64,000 nt of DNA from an uncultured Pelagibacteraceae bacterium (GTDB lineage Bacteria > Pseudomonadota > Alphaproteobacteria > Pelagibacterales > Pelagibacteraceae), in the NCBI GenBank assembly GCA_902627565.1, contig CACOJM010000001.1, positions 62,001 to 126,000 on the forward strand, given 5' to 3'. Shown here piece by piece: positions 1-8,739 of the stretch. The notes beneath the pieces are model-generated. The model had not been told where the DNA came from. It saw only the letters and a list, made by a program, of their open reading frames with translations, and ran no database searches. Position numbers and translations under genes: made by a program. Within the stretch, counting starts at the first letter, position 1; each line of letters begins with the position of its first letter.

Positions 1-86
1 CCAAAGGGAACAATTACAACTTTTTCTTTAAAATTAGATTTATTATCAATTCCAAGAAATCCATTTTTATTAGAAAGATATTTCAA
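1..86 (-). CDS. Arginase/agmatinase-family ureohydrolase, N-terminal fragment (cut by window edge)
   Basis: Only about 29 codons are inside the window. The minus strand reads a short N-terminus containing FLGID and then KVVIVPFG, which resembles the first beta strand of the arginase/agmatinase family. No metal-binding motif is visible, so this rests on a short match plus context. A TTG at 86 starts just after the deoxyhypusine-synthase-like gene stops; GTG and ATG codons further upstream (ATG at 155) would overlap that gene. Lying downstream of an ornithine decarboxylase on the same strand, an agmatinase-type enzyme would supply putrescine or remove agmatine. Confidence 0.45.
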   Translation of the reverse strand, partial: MKYLSNKNGFLGIDNKSNFKEKVVIVPF

Positions 87-90
87 TTTA

Positions 91-1131
91 TTATCCAAAT
101 ATTTTAGAAAAATTTTTTCTATTTCTATTTTTCCACTCACCTTTATGATATGCATCACTAGCAATTAATGGCAAAACACTTGTTGCTTCAGCAAAAACCA
201 TTTGTTCCTTTGTAACATCTACCTTACCCCATGAACTCGCTTCTTTTAAAGTCGAACTACTACAAGCACCATCTCTAGAGTCTGCAACTGTTATCTGAAT
301 GGCATATTTATGCATATCTACATCTTTTCCAAGTAGTTCAGCACAAATTACTGTATCTTGTATAAAATTTTTTGGTACTCCACCCCCTATCATTAAAAGA
401 CCAGATCCCTTCGATTGTATTTTAATTTCAGTTAATTCACGAAATTCTCTTATAGAATCTATCGTGATGTGTTTTTTTGGATTTTTTTCTTGATGAATAA
501 CCAAACCAAATCCAGCACTAGAGTCAGTAAAAGCTGGACAAAATATTGGAACATTGTTGTCATACGCAGTTTCAATTAATGAGTCTTTTTTTACCGAGTT
601 TTTTTTGAGATATTTGCCGATTTCACATATAAATTCTCTAGAAGTATAACTTCTAGGGTCCAAATTATCTGCAATTTCACAAATTTTTTTATCGCATATT
701 TGAAGTTCATCTTCGTCTATGTATGTGTCGTAGATCCTATCTATGTAATTTTTTCTTAATTCAGTATCATCTTGAAATTGAGATCCCTGATAGTGTTTGA
801 ACCCTAATGCTTCGAAAAAATCCATATCAATTATCGATGCTCCGGTAGCCACGATAGCATCAACCATATTATATTTTACTAAATCCTTGTATATACTCAT
901 ACATCCTGCAGCAGATGTAGATCCAGCTAGTGTTAAAAATATAGTGCAATTTTTATCTTTAATCATTTCATTATAAATGTTGGCTGCGTTAGCAGTTTCT
1001 CTCGATACAAATGACATTTTTTCCATTGATGAAATTATTTTTCTGGCATCAAATGAAGTTATGTCAATATGTTCTACAGGATTTTTGAGAAAATCTTTCT
1101 TACTATTATGACCTACTTTTTTTTCAGACAT
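91..1131 (-). CDS. Deoxyhypusine-synthase-like protein (probable polyamine aminobutyl transferase)
   Basis: This 346-residue protein aligns by eye with the deoxyhypusine synthase family. The motif GGGVPKNF (about residues 249-256) corresponds to the region of the catalytic lysine (Lys254 here, Lys329 in the human enzyme), and it is followed by ADSRDGACSSS and EASSWGK, which match the family's NAD/spermidine-site region. Bacteria lack eIF5A, the eukaryotic substrate, so modification of a protein lysine is unlikely. Transfer of an aminobutyl group onto putrescine to give homospermidine is a reasonable inference. Its start codon shares one base with the upstream ornithine decarboxylase stop, indicating one polyamine operon. 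Confidence 0.85.
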   Translation of the reverse strand: MSEKKVGHNSKKDFLKNPVEHIDITSFDARKIISSMEKMSFVSRETANAANIYNEMIKDKNCTIFLTLAGSTSAAGCMSIYKDLVKYNMVDAIVATGASIIDMDFFEALGFKHYQGSQFQDDTELRKNYIDRIYDTYIDEDELQICDKKICEIADNLDPRSYTSREFICEIGKYLKKNSVKKDSLIETAYDNNVPIFCPAFTDSSAGFGLVIHQEKNPKKHITIDSIREFRELTEIKIQSKGSGLLMIGGGVPKNFIQDTVICAELLGKDVDMHKYAIQITVADSRDGACSSSTLKEASSWGKVDVTKEQMVFAEATSVLPLIASDAYHKGEWKNRNRKNFSKIFG

Positions 1132-2315
1132 TAAGCAACTAAAGTAGCTTTATTAATGTCTTTATCATAAAGGCTCATGATTGGACTATCTTCAACCTCA
1201 TAAATTTCATTGGAAAAGAAACCATTAAATTGAGTTCTAAATGTTAATCCATAAGCTCCCAATTGTCCAAGTTCTATATAATCATTTTCACGAATATTAT
1301 TTGGCAATATAAAAGGACCCTTCATATAATCCATGCTATCACAAGTTGGACCATAAAAGTCAAAGGCAGTAAGTTTTTTTGAAATTATCTTATTTGAGCC
1401 TTCTTTGATAATTTTAGATGGATAAACAATATTTGGAGTTCCTGCATCAAAAAGGGTGCCATAAGTTCCGTCATTTATGTAAAGCTTTTGTTTTTTTCTT
1501 AAATTAACTCTTACTATTGTTGAGCCACTTTCAGCAACCAGTGCTCTACCTGGTTCACATATTATTTCTGGTAAATTGTTTAATCTTAAATTTTTTAAAC
1601 TTTTAATAATTTCATTAAAATAATTATCTAAAGATTGAGGAATTAGATCTGGATATATAGTTGGAAAACCCCCACCAACATTTATATAGTCTGGTACAAT
1701 TTTTGTTCTTTTTATTATATTTCCAATCTCATTAATTCCTTTCGTATAAGATATAGGATTCATACACTGAGAACCAACATGAAAGCTTAATCCAATTTTA
1801 TTTGCATATTGTTTTACTAGCCTTAATAATCCTACCGCTTCTGAATTTAATGCACCAAATTTTTTTGATAAATCTATTTCAGCATGCTCATTTGAAACTG
1901 CAACTCTTACAAAAAGATCAAGATCTTTAGCGCCACCTGTGCTTTCTATAATTTTAATTAATTCATCTTTTGTGTCCAGTGCAAATATTTTAATACCATA
2001 CTTAAAATAGGCGTCCCTAATACTTTCTCTACTCTTAACAGTGTGCATGTAAGAACATTTCGCTGATTGACTGAATTTTCTAACAGATTTAATTTCCTCA
2101 ACTGATGCTACATCAAACTGGTTGATTCCACTTTTGATTAAAGTCTTAATTACATCTGGATTTGGATTAGTTTTCACGGCATAAAGTATCTTACCTGGAA
2201 ATTTTTTTTGAAAAAATCTTGAAGCAGAAAGAATTGATTTCTTTCTTATACAATAAACCGGTTTGTCAGGTTTCAGTTGATTAACTAAATCTTCAACTGA
2301 CTTAAATTTTTGCAT
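1131..2315 (-). CDS. Ornithine decarboxylase (group IV, PLP-dependent)
   Basis: The enzyme decarboxylates ornithine to putrescine in the cytoplasm. Visible family marks, in order: the PLP-binding lysine in YAVKTNP, HVGSQC, the phosphate-binding GGGFP, CEPGRALVAESG, and GPTCDSMD, which carries the cysteine that reaches the active site from the partner subunit in ornithine decarboxylases. I chose the ATG at 2315 because homology begins there and a G6 run sits 8 bases upstream. An in-frame ATG at 2390 would add 25 hydrophobic residues not expected in this family. A related diamino-acid decarboxylase specificity (lysine, carboxynorspermidine) cannot be excluded. The regA gene diverges upstream. 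Confidence 0.87.
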   Translation of the reverse strand: MQKFKSVEDLVNQLKPDKPVYCIRKKSILSASRFFQKKFPGKILYAVKTNPNPDVIKTLIKSGINQFDVASVEEIKSVRKFSQSAKCSYMHTVKSRESIRDAYFKYGIKIFALDTKDELIKIIESTGGAKDLDLFVRVAVSNEHAEIDLSKKFGALNSEAVGLLRLVKQYANKIGLSFHVGSQCMNPISYTKGINEIGNIIKRTKIVPDYINVGGGFPTIYPDLIPQSLDNYFNEIIKSLKNLRLNNLPEIICEPGRALVAESGSTIVRVNLRKKQKLYINDGTYGTLFDAGTPNIVYPSKIIKEGSNKIISKKLTAFDFYGPTCDSMDYMKGPFILPNNIRENDYIELGQLGAYGLTFRTQFNGFFSNEIYEVEDSPIMSLYDKDINKATLVA

Positions 2316-2317
2316 CT

Positions 2318-2390
2318 TATGTGCCCCCCAAAAAAAATTTAACAAAAAAAAGTCTTTTAAATTTAAAAAAAACTTTAATATTTCGAGCAA
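2318..2390 (-). promoter_or_regulatory. Leader of the decarboxylase gene with a weak hairpin and T8 tract
   Basis: Read on the minus strand, the 70-odd bases before the chosen start hold AGTTTTTT, a short AT spacer, then AAAAGACT, which can pair over 8 bp including one G-T, followed directly by eight T. This looks like a weak intrinsic terminator inside the leader. A second T-rich stretch and a G6 run precede the ATG. The same stretch is open in the gene's frame, so it could also encode an N-terminal extension. Attenuation of polyamine synthesis is only a possibility. Confidence 0.3.
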
Positions 2391-2392
2391 TT

Positions 2393-2438
2393 AATTCAAT
2401 AGTTATCTAATGTAAAGCAAATAATAGCCTATTGAATT
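2393..2438. repeat. 10-bp inverted repeat between divergent genes
   Basis: AATTCAATAG at 2393-2402 is the exact reverse complement of CTATTGAATT at 2429-2438, with 26 bases between. It lies between the divergently transcribed ornithine decarboxylase and regA genes, where both promoters must be. This is a candidate operator for a dimeric regulator. Chance occurrence in AT-rich DNA is possible. Confidence 0.4.
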
Positions 2439-2465
2439 GTGGAAAAAAATGACCATATTTAAACT

Positions 2466-3029
2466 ATGAAAAATGAGGCCATACTTCAAAATTTAAGTGA
2501 ATTTGAGAACAAATCACTGCTAATCGTGGATGATGATAATCCTTTTAGAGAAAGATTGGCAAGAGCCATGGAAAAAAAGGGTTTTCAGGTTATTCAAGCT
2601 GAGGGTGTACAAAAAGGTATAGAATCGGTTAAGTCAAAAAAGCCAGGTTTTGCAGTTGTAGATTTAAGATTGGGTGATGGCAATGGTTTGGAGGTTGTTA
2701 AAGAAATTCAGTCAAGCAATGCTAAAAGTAGAATCATAATGTTAACAGGTTATGGAAACATACCTACTGCTGTGGCCGCTATAAAAGAAGGTGCAATAGA
2801 CTATTTAGCAAAACCTGCTGACGCAGATGATGTAGAAAAAGCATTGTTGGCAGATCCAGCAAAAAAAGCTGCACCACCAGAAAATCCAATGTCAGCAGAT
2901 AGAGTAAAATGGGAGCATATTCATAGGGTATTTGAGTTGTGCAACAGAAATGTTTCAGAAACTGCGAGACGACTTAAAATGCATAGAAGAACTTTACAAA
3001 GAATTTTATCTAAAAGATCGCCTAAATAA
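2466..3029 (+). CDS. regA: RegA/ActR/PrrA-family response regulator
   Basis: This 187-residue cytoplasmic regulator has an N-terminal receiver domain (about 17-130) with an acidic patch VDDD and the phospho-acceptor Asp66 in VVDLRLGDGNG. The C-terminus is a Fis-type helix-turn-helix (about 150-185) with NVSETARRLKMHRRTLQRIL, the signature of the RegA/PrrA/ActR family. In other alphaproteobacteria this family controls redox-dependent genes together with the kinase RegB; no RegB gene is in this window. The last 8 bases overlap the end of the convergent bioY gene. Confidence 0.92.
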   Translation: MKNEAILQNLSEFENKSLLIVDDDNPFRERLARAMEKKGFQVIQAEGVQKGIESVKSKKPGFAVVDLRLGDGNGLEVVKEIQSSNAKSRIIMLTGYGNIPTAVAAIKEGAIDYLAKPADADDVEKALLADPAKKAAPPENPMSADRVKWEHIHRVFELCNRNVSETARRLKMHRRTLQRILSKRSPK

Positions 3030-3573
3030 ACTTTCTAAATACTAATATTTTTTTAGACAAAAAAGTTAATAAAAAAATCTTAAAAATTTCGGCTAATAAA
3101 AATGGGGCAACACCCAGTTTAAATATTGGTTTTTCCCATCCTATAACTGTTCCCAACCAAAAAATTCCTAGTATATATATTATTGATACAGATAAAATGA
3201 GCTTAATAAAAATTATAAAATAGTTATCTTTAAGTTTTACAAATGATACAAAAATAACAGCAAATAAAAATCCAACTAAATATCCCATCGTAGGTCCAGT
3301 GAAATAAGCTAAACCAACACCTCTTTCTGGCGAGTTTGAAAAAACTGGTAGTCCAATAATTCCTTCAATCAAATATAAACTAACAGAAGCCAAACCTATC
3401 TTATATCCAAAACTTAAACCTAAAAATAGTACAACAAATGTTTGCATAGTCATAGGTACTGGATAGAAAGGTATTTTCACTTTTGCAGATATTGTTAGTA
3501 ATATTGAACCTAAAATAATCACAATTATTGATTTAAATAATCTAGTTTGTGAATTTTGCTTTATTAGTTCCAT
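3022..3573 (-). CDS. bioY: BioY biotin transporter, substrate-binding S component
   Basis: This 183-residue, very hydrophobic protein has about six membrane segments and the BioY family pattern: AKVKIPFYPVPMTMQTF near the N-terminus, LYLIEGIIGLPVF, and YFTGPTMGYLVGF. BioY binds biotin in the inner membrane and works either with an ECF energising module or, in some bacteria, alone. No EcfA or EcfT gene is nearby, so it would be solitary or share a module encoded elsewhere. The gene stands alone on its strand between regA and polA. Confidence 0.92.
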   Translation of the reverse strand: MELIKQNSQTRLFKSIIVIILGSILLTISAKVKIPFYPVPMTMQTFVVLFLGLSFGYKIGLASVSLYLIEGIIGLPVFSNSPERGVGLAYFTGPTMGYLVGFLFAVIFVSFVKLKDNYFIIFIKLILSVSIIYILGIFWLGTVIGWEKPIFKLGVAPFLLAEIFKIFLLTFLSKKILVFRKFI

Positions 3574-3619
3574 AAAAAATAATACTCTTATTTTTATCTA
3601 TAATCTATATTAATTTATA

Positions 3620-6394
3620 ATGAATGAAATTCAAAAAAAAGATCATTTTTATTTAATTGATGGATCAGGTTATATATTTAGAGCTTATTATGCTTTGCCG
3701 CCTTTAACCAGAAAAAGTGATGGATTACCTACAGGAGCTGTAAGCGGTTTTTGTAGTATGTTATTTAAATTACTCGAAGACTCAAAATCAGATAAAAATC
3801 TTCAGAAACCAACTCACTTTGCAGTTATTTTTGATTCAGCTAGGAAGACATTTAGGAATGAAATTTACAGTGATTATAAAGCTAATCGTTCAGAAGCTCC
3901 TGATGATTTAGCTCCCCAGTTTGAATATATTAGAAAATCCGTTTTAGCATTTAATTTGCCTTCAGTAGAACTCCTTAATTATGAGGCGGATGATTTAATA
4001 GCAACTTATGTTGATAAGATATTAAAAAAAGGAGCAAAAGTAACTATTGTATCTTCTGATAAAGATTTAATGCAATTATACAAAAAAAATGTTCGGATTT
4101 ACGATCCAATGAAAAATAAATTTATCACGGATGAAGATGTTCAAAAAAAATTTGGTGTAGACCCGAGCAAGGTTATTGATGTTCAAGCATTAGCAGGTGA
4201 TAGTAGTGATAATGTCCCTGGAGTTCCAGGTATAGGAGTAAAAACAGCCGCTGAATTAATAAATAAATATGGGACACTTGAGAAACTTTTAGACTCTGCA
4301 AGTGAAATTAAACAGAATAAAAGAAGAGAAACTCTTATTGAGAACAAGAATAAAGCCCTAATAAGTAAAAAATTAGTTACATTAAAACATGATGCTCCAT
4401 TAAATATAACTTTAGATCAACTTTCTCTAAAAGAGATTGATAAAGATAAACTGTTTAAATTTTTAAGAGAAATGGAATTTAATAGATTATTAAGTTCAGC
4501 AATATCAGCATATGGCGAACCTGATTTTTCGACATCTAAAAATGAGGAGATTACTAAAGAAAAACAAAACATAATTAGCAAAGATAATTATCATTTAATT
4601 AGTGATATTAATGAGATTGAAAGTTGGATCAAAGAAGCCGAAGAAGTTGGAGAGGTTGCCGTAGATACCGAAACTAATTCTCTTGACCCTCATCAAGCAG
4701 ATTTAATCGGGATTTCGTTAAGTTCAAAAATTGGTAAAGCATGCTATATACCAATTGGACATAAATCAAAAAAAAATCTTAATAAAAATTTGGTTTTGAA
4801 AAAACTAAAACCTTTATTAGAGGACCCTAGTATAAAAAAGATAGGTCAAAATATAAAATTTGATTTCATCATATTTTTTAAACAAGGAATTGAACTTAAC
4901 TCTATGGAGGATACAATGCTCATGTCCTATGTATTAGATGCAGGAAGAAATCGACATAATATGGATACTCTTGCAGAACTTCATTTGGGACATAAAACTA
5001 TTTCGTTTAAAGATTTGGTAGGATCAGGAAAAAAAGAAATTAATTTTAGCGATGTTGATATAGAGAAAGCAAAAAATTATGCAGCTGAAGATGCAGATGT
5101 AACACTCAGGTTATATAAAAAGTTTAAAAAAAGTTTGAAAGATGAAAAAATGACAAATATTTACGAAATATTTGAAAAACCAATGATTAAAATTTTAGCA
5201 TTTATGGAAATAGAGGGAATTATGATTGATAGTAAATTTCTTAGAACTCTGTCATCAAAATTTAAAAATAAAATTGAAAAGATTCAGAATGAAGTTTTTA
5301 AGATTTCAAAAAAAAATTTCAATATTGCTTCACCTAAACAATTAGGAGAGATAATTTATAATGATTTAAAAATAGCAGAACTTAAAAAAACTAAAAAGGG
5401 AAGTTTTGCAACTAGTGCGTCAGTTTTAGAGGATTTAGCCTTTAAAGGGCATAAATTTCCACAATTAATTTTAGATTGGAGACAATTATCAAAATTAAAA
5501 AATACTTATACTGATACCTTGCCAGAACACATAAATCCTAAGACGAAAAGAGTTCATACGTCTTTTTTACTTGCTGCCACTAACACAGGAAGATTAGCAT
5601 CAAGTGATCCAAATTTACAAAATATTCCAATTAAATCTGAAGATGGAAAAGATATTAGAAAAGCGTTTATTACAGAGAAAGACTCAGTTTTGATTTCAGC
5701 TGACTATAATCAAATTGAAATGAGAATTTTAGCAGATTTAGCAGACGTTAAAGAACTCAAAAAAGCATTTAAAAAAAAAGAGGATATTCACTCGTTAACT
5801 GCAAGCCAAATATTTAATGTTAATATCAAGGAAGTAAATGAAGATCAAAGAAGGAAAGCAAAAGCAATTAACTTTGGAATTATTTACGGAATATCACAAT
5901 ATGGTTTAGCTAAACAAATAAATGTGTCTAATCATGAAGCAGAGGTATTTTTAAATGCATATTTCTCTAGATTTCCGGAAATAAAAGTTTACATGGATCA
6001 GACAATAAAATTTTGTAGAAAAAGTGGTTTCGTGAATAACATTTTTGGGAGAAGGTCTCATTTTATAAATATTAATGATAAAAATTATAATGTAAGAAAT
6101 TTTCAAGAACGTGCAGCGATAAATGCTCCAATCCAAGGATCTGCGTCTGAAATTATGAGGTTAGCAATGATAAGGTTGTCACGAAGATTAAATGAGAAGA
6201 AATTTAATAAAACTAAAATGTTATTGCAAATTCATGACGAATTAATATTTGAAACATCCAAGGTTGATGCCAATAGAATCAGTAAAGTTATAATTGACGA
6301 AATGTCAGGTGTAGCTGAAAGTGACATTCATTCATTTTCGATACCTTTAACAGTGGATATTAATATTGGTGAAAATTGGGGGGGCTTACATTAA
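3620..6394 (+). CDS. polA: DNA polymerase I
   Basis: This 924-residue protein is of normal length for Pol I and carries all three activities. Residues 1-300 are the 5'-3' nuclease (LIDGSGYIFRAYYA, YEADDLIATY, GDSSDNVPGVPGIG). The 3'-5' exonuclease begins with an intact DTET motif near residue 349, so proofreading should be active. The polymerase domain has motif A (DYNQIEMR, about 694), motif B (RRKAKAINFGIIYG, about 744) and motif C (QIHDE, about 870). It acts in Okazaki-fragment maturation and repair. It starts 46 bases after the divergent bioY start, with no obvious Shine-Dalgarno sequence. Confidence 0.97.
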   Translation: MNEIQKKDHFYLIDGSGYIFRAYYALPPLTRKSDGLPTGAVSGFCSMLFKLLEDSKSDKNLQKPTHFAVIFDSARKTFRNEIYSDYKANRSEAPDDLAPQFEYIRKSVLAFNLPSVELLNYEADDLIATYVDKILKKGAKVTIVSSDKDLMQLYKKNVRIYDPMKNKFITDEDVQKKFGVDPSKVIDVQALAGDSSDNVPGVPGIGVKTAAELINKYGTLEKLLDSASEIKQNKRRETLIENKNKALISKKLVTLKHDAPLNITLDQLSLKEIDKDKLFKFLREMEFNRLLSSAISAYGEPDFSTSKNEEITKEKQNIISKDNYHLISDINEIESWIKEAEEVGEVAVDTETNSLDPHQADLIGISLSSKIGKACYIPIGHKSKKNLNKNLVLKKLKPLLEDPSIKKIGQNIKFDFIIFFKQGIELNSMEDTMLMSYVLDAGRNRHNMDTLAELHLGHKTISFKDLVGSGKKEINFSDVDIEKAKNYAAEDADVTLRLYKKFKKSLKDEKMTNIYEIFEKPMIKILAFMEIEGIMIDSKFLRTLSSKFKNKIEKIQNEVFKISKKNFNIASPKQLGEIIYNDLKIAELKKTKKGSFATSASVLEDLAFKGHKFPQLILDWRQLSKLKNTYTDTLPEHINPKTKRVHTSFLLAATNTGRLASSDPNLQNIPIKSEDGKDIRKAFITEKDSVLISADYNQIEMRILADLADVKELKKAFKKKEDIHSLTASQIFNVNIKEVNEDQRRKAKAINFGIIYGISQYGLAKQINVSNHEAEVFLNAYFSRFPEIKVYMDQTIKFCRKSGFVNNIFGRRSHFININDKNYNVRNFQERAAINAPIQGSASEIMRLAMIRLSRRLNEKKFNKTKMLLQIHDELIFETSKVDANRISKVIIDEMSGVAESDIHSFSIPLTVDINIGENWGGLH

Positions 6395-6444
6395 TTAAAT
6401 AATATTGCCCAAATTAGAACAATTTAGTATTTTTATATTCGAGT

Positions 6445-7152
6445 ATGCATAAACAAACAATTGCTTTAATTGATGATGATAGAAATATTTTAACTAGCTT
6501 AAGTATTGCATTAGAAAAAGAAGGATTCAAAGTTCAAACTTATATAGATGGAGAAAGTGCTCTTATCGGACTTACAAGGACACCTCCCGATTTAGCAATT
6601 ATTGATATTAAAATGCCAAAAATGGATGGTGAAGAACTACTTAAGAAATTAAGAAAAAAAACTTCAATGCCAGTGATATTTTTAACTTCTAAAGATGATG
6701 AAATTGACGAGTTACTTGGTTTAAAATTAGGAGCTGATGATTTTGTAAAAAAGTCGGGAGGTTTTTCAATAAAAGTATTAATTGAGAGAATTAGAGTTCA
6801 ATTAAGAAAAAATGACACAAAAGAAACTATCGAAGAAAATAAAAGTATAATCTCGCATGGAAAATTAAAACTAGATCCCTCACAACTAGAGTGTGAATGG
6901 AATGGTAAACAGTTGCCAGACAAATTAACAACTACAGAATTTCTATTAGTTAAAGAATTAGCTAAAAGACCAGGAATTATTAAAGAAAGGGCACAGCTGA
7001 TGGATATTGCATATCGTGAAGACACAGATATAGAAGATCGAACAATCGATAGTCACGTGAAAAGAATTAGAAAAAAATTTAAAAAAGTTGATCCAGATTT
7101 TTCAGCTATAGAAACTAGGTACGGAAGTGGATATAGATGGAACGTTAGCTAA
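6445..7152 (+). CDS. chvI: ChvI-like OmpR-family response regulator
   Basis: This 235-residue protein has a receiver domain (1-120) with phospho-acceptor Asp54 in IIDIKMPKMDG and the text PVIFLTSKDDEIDELLGLKLGADDF, characteristic of ChvI regulators. A winged-helix DNA-binding domain follows (about 135-235; TIDSHVKRIRKKF, ETRYGSGYRW). The usual Lys-Pro near residue 103 is replaced by Lys-Ser and the loop is about two residues longer. Its stop codon shares one base with the start of the next gene, a ChvG-like kinase. In relatives this pair responds to envelope stress or acidity; that role is inferred here. Confidence 0.88.
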   Translation: MHKQTIALIDDDRNILTSLSIALEKEGFKVQTYIDGESALIGLTRTPPDLAIIDIKMPKMDGEELLKKLRKKTSMPVIFLTSKDDEIDELLGLKLGADDFVKKSGGFSIKVLIERIRVQLRKNDTKETIEENKSIISHGKLKLDPSQLECEWNGKQLPDKLTTTEFLLVKELAKRPGIIKERAQLMDIAYREDTDIEDRTIDSHVKRIRKKFKKVDPDFSAIETRYGSGYRWNVS

Positions 7153-8694
7153 TGTTTAGCAATCTTCTTAAAAACTTATCTATTCTAAAAAAATTTTTAT
7201 TCATAAATTTAATATTTTTTACTATAATAGGTTTGTTTACATTTGTTTATTTAAAAAATGTACAACCAAATTTAATTAAAAAAAAAATCTTCTAATCATA
7301 TAGAAATAATTAATAATACAATTGATAATTTAGTAAGACTAGAAGTTGAATTTATTCAGGAAGATATTAGAAAATTTTTATTTTCTACAAGATTTCTTTT
7401 CCAAAATTTAGATAGAGTTATATTCTTTGACAACGAATTAAATTTAGTTGGTGATACTGATACTTTAGATCTTGATCCAAGGTCATTTTCGACAAGATTA
7501 GATATAGTTGAATTAGAGGTTTTAAATGAGGAAAAAACAAAAGAAATAACAGAAACTAAAAATATTAATGTTGGAAATGATAATGCAGTATCATTAAAGG
7601 ATATTTTATTTAATTATGTTGGTTCAAAAAATTATGGAATACCATTTACATTTACTGAGGAAGAGTTCAATAAATTTAAATTAACAACGATTAAAAATGT
7701 TATGAAAGATGGTGAGAATATTGGATATTTAGCGATAAGTGAAAATGCAAATGATATAAGAGCTGCAATTGAGGAAAGAAAAACTTTTATTATAAGAACA
7801 GCTATTGCAGTAGGTATTGTAATATTAATCTTTTCTTTTGTTTTAAATAGATATTTTTTAAAACCTATTAGAAATCTTGTTACTTATACAAAAGCAATAA
7901 AAGAAAAAAATTCAAAAATTACAAATATTGAGGGATTAAAAATCAGAAATGATGAACTAGGGTTATTATCAAATTCATTAGATGATATGACTTTAGAATT
8001 GCAAAAAAGAATATCTCAAGCTGAAAATTTTTCAACAGATCTTGTTCATGAAATACGAAATCCTCTTGCCTCACTTAAAAGTGCATCGGAAATTTTACAT
8101 GATACAAATGATATCAATCAAAGAGTAAAATTGATTAATATTTTAAGCCATGATGTTCAAAGGATTGAAAGATTAATTACCGATTATTCACAGATGTTAA
8201 AAGATGAAGTTGCCTTAAGTAAAGAGAAAACAAAAAAATTAGATATTGAACCAATTATTAAATCTGTAGTAGATGATTTTAATAATATTTATAAAGTAAA
8301 AAGAGGAATAAATATTTCATATAAGAATGATGGTCAAAATAAGTATTTTATAAATGGAATTGAAAATAGAATAGAGCAAATAATTGCAAATCTTCTAGAT
8401 AATGCAATTTCATTTAGTGAAGACAATAAAGATATAATAGTAAAAGTTTCTAAACTGGACGGAAAAAAAATAAATATTGATATTTTAGATGAAGGTCAAG
8501 GTTTTAGGGAAAAAGATACTAATAAAATCTTCAAAAGATTTTATAGTAATCGACCGGATAAATTTGGACAACATTCTGGTTTAGGTTTAAATATTGTTAA
8601 AAATTTAGTAGACCTTCATAATGGCTCTATTAAAGCATCTAATCGAACTGACAAAAAAGGTGCAAGAATGGAAGTAATTTTTCCTATGGTATAA
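7152..8694 (+). pseudogene. chvG: ChvG-like sensor histidine kinase, reading frame shifted at an A10 tract
   Basis: The ATG at 7152 overlaps the regulator stop (TAATG) and encodes a cytoplasmic start plus a first membrane helix, then runs into TAA just after ten A residues (7278-7287). Removing one A joins it to the frame continuing to 8694, giving about 513 residues: helix 1, a periplasmic domain of about 170 residues, helix 2, a HAMP-like linker, the H box (DLVHEIRNPLAS), and ATP-binding motifs (NLLDNAISFS, DEGQGF, GLGLNIV). The part from 7702 to 8694 is an intact 330-residue ORF. The shift could be a real mutation, a sequencing error in the homopolymer, or a site corrected by polymerase slippage. 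All visible catalytic motifs are intact, which argues against old decay. Confidence 0.85.
7278..7287 (+). repeat. A10 homopolymer at the kinase frameshift point
   Basis: Ten consecutive A residues lie in codons just after the first membrane helix of the ChvG-like kinase. Upstream coding is in the frame of 7152 and downstream coding is in the frame of 7288, one base apart. Nine A (or twelve) would give a continuous gene. Confidence 0.85.
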
Positions 8695-8739
8695 AGTTAT
8701 ATTGATTAATTAATTCTTTGTTGTTAGAAGGTCCACATT

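Noticed and set aside
2316-2390. 25-residue N-terminal extension of ornithine decarboxylase
   Set aside because: It is Phe/Leu-rich and precedes the region where family homology starts; the ATG at 2315 has a G-rich site upstream.
8695-8739. SAM or SAH riboswitch before ahcY
   Set aside because: Only 45 AT-rich bases are present, too short for a known motif, and no pairing stands out beyond the ribosome site.
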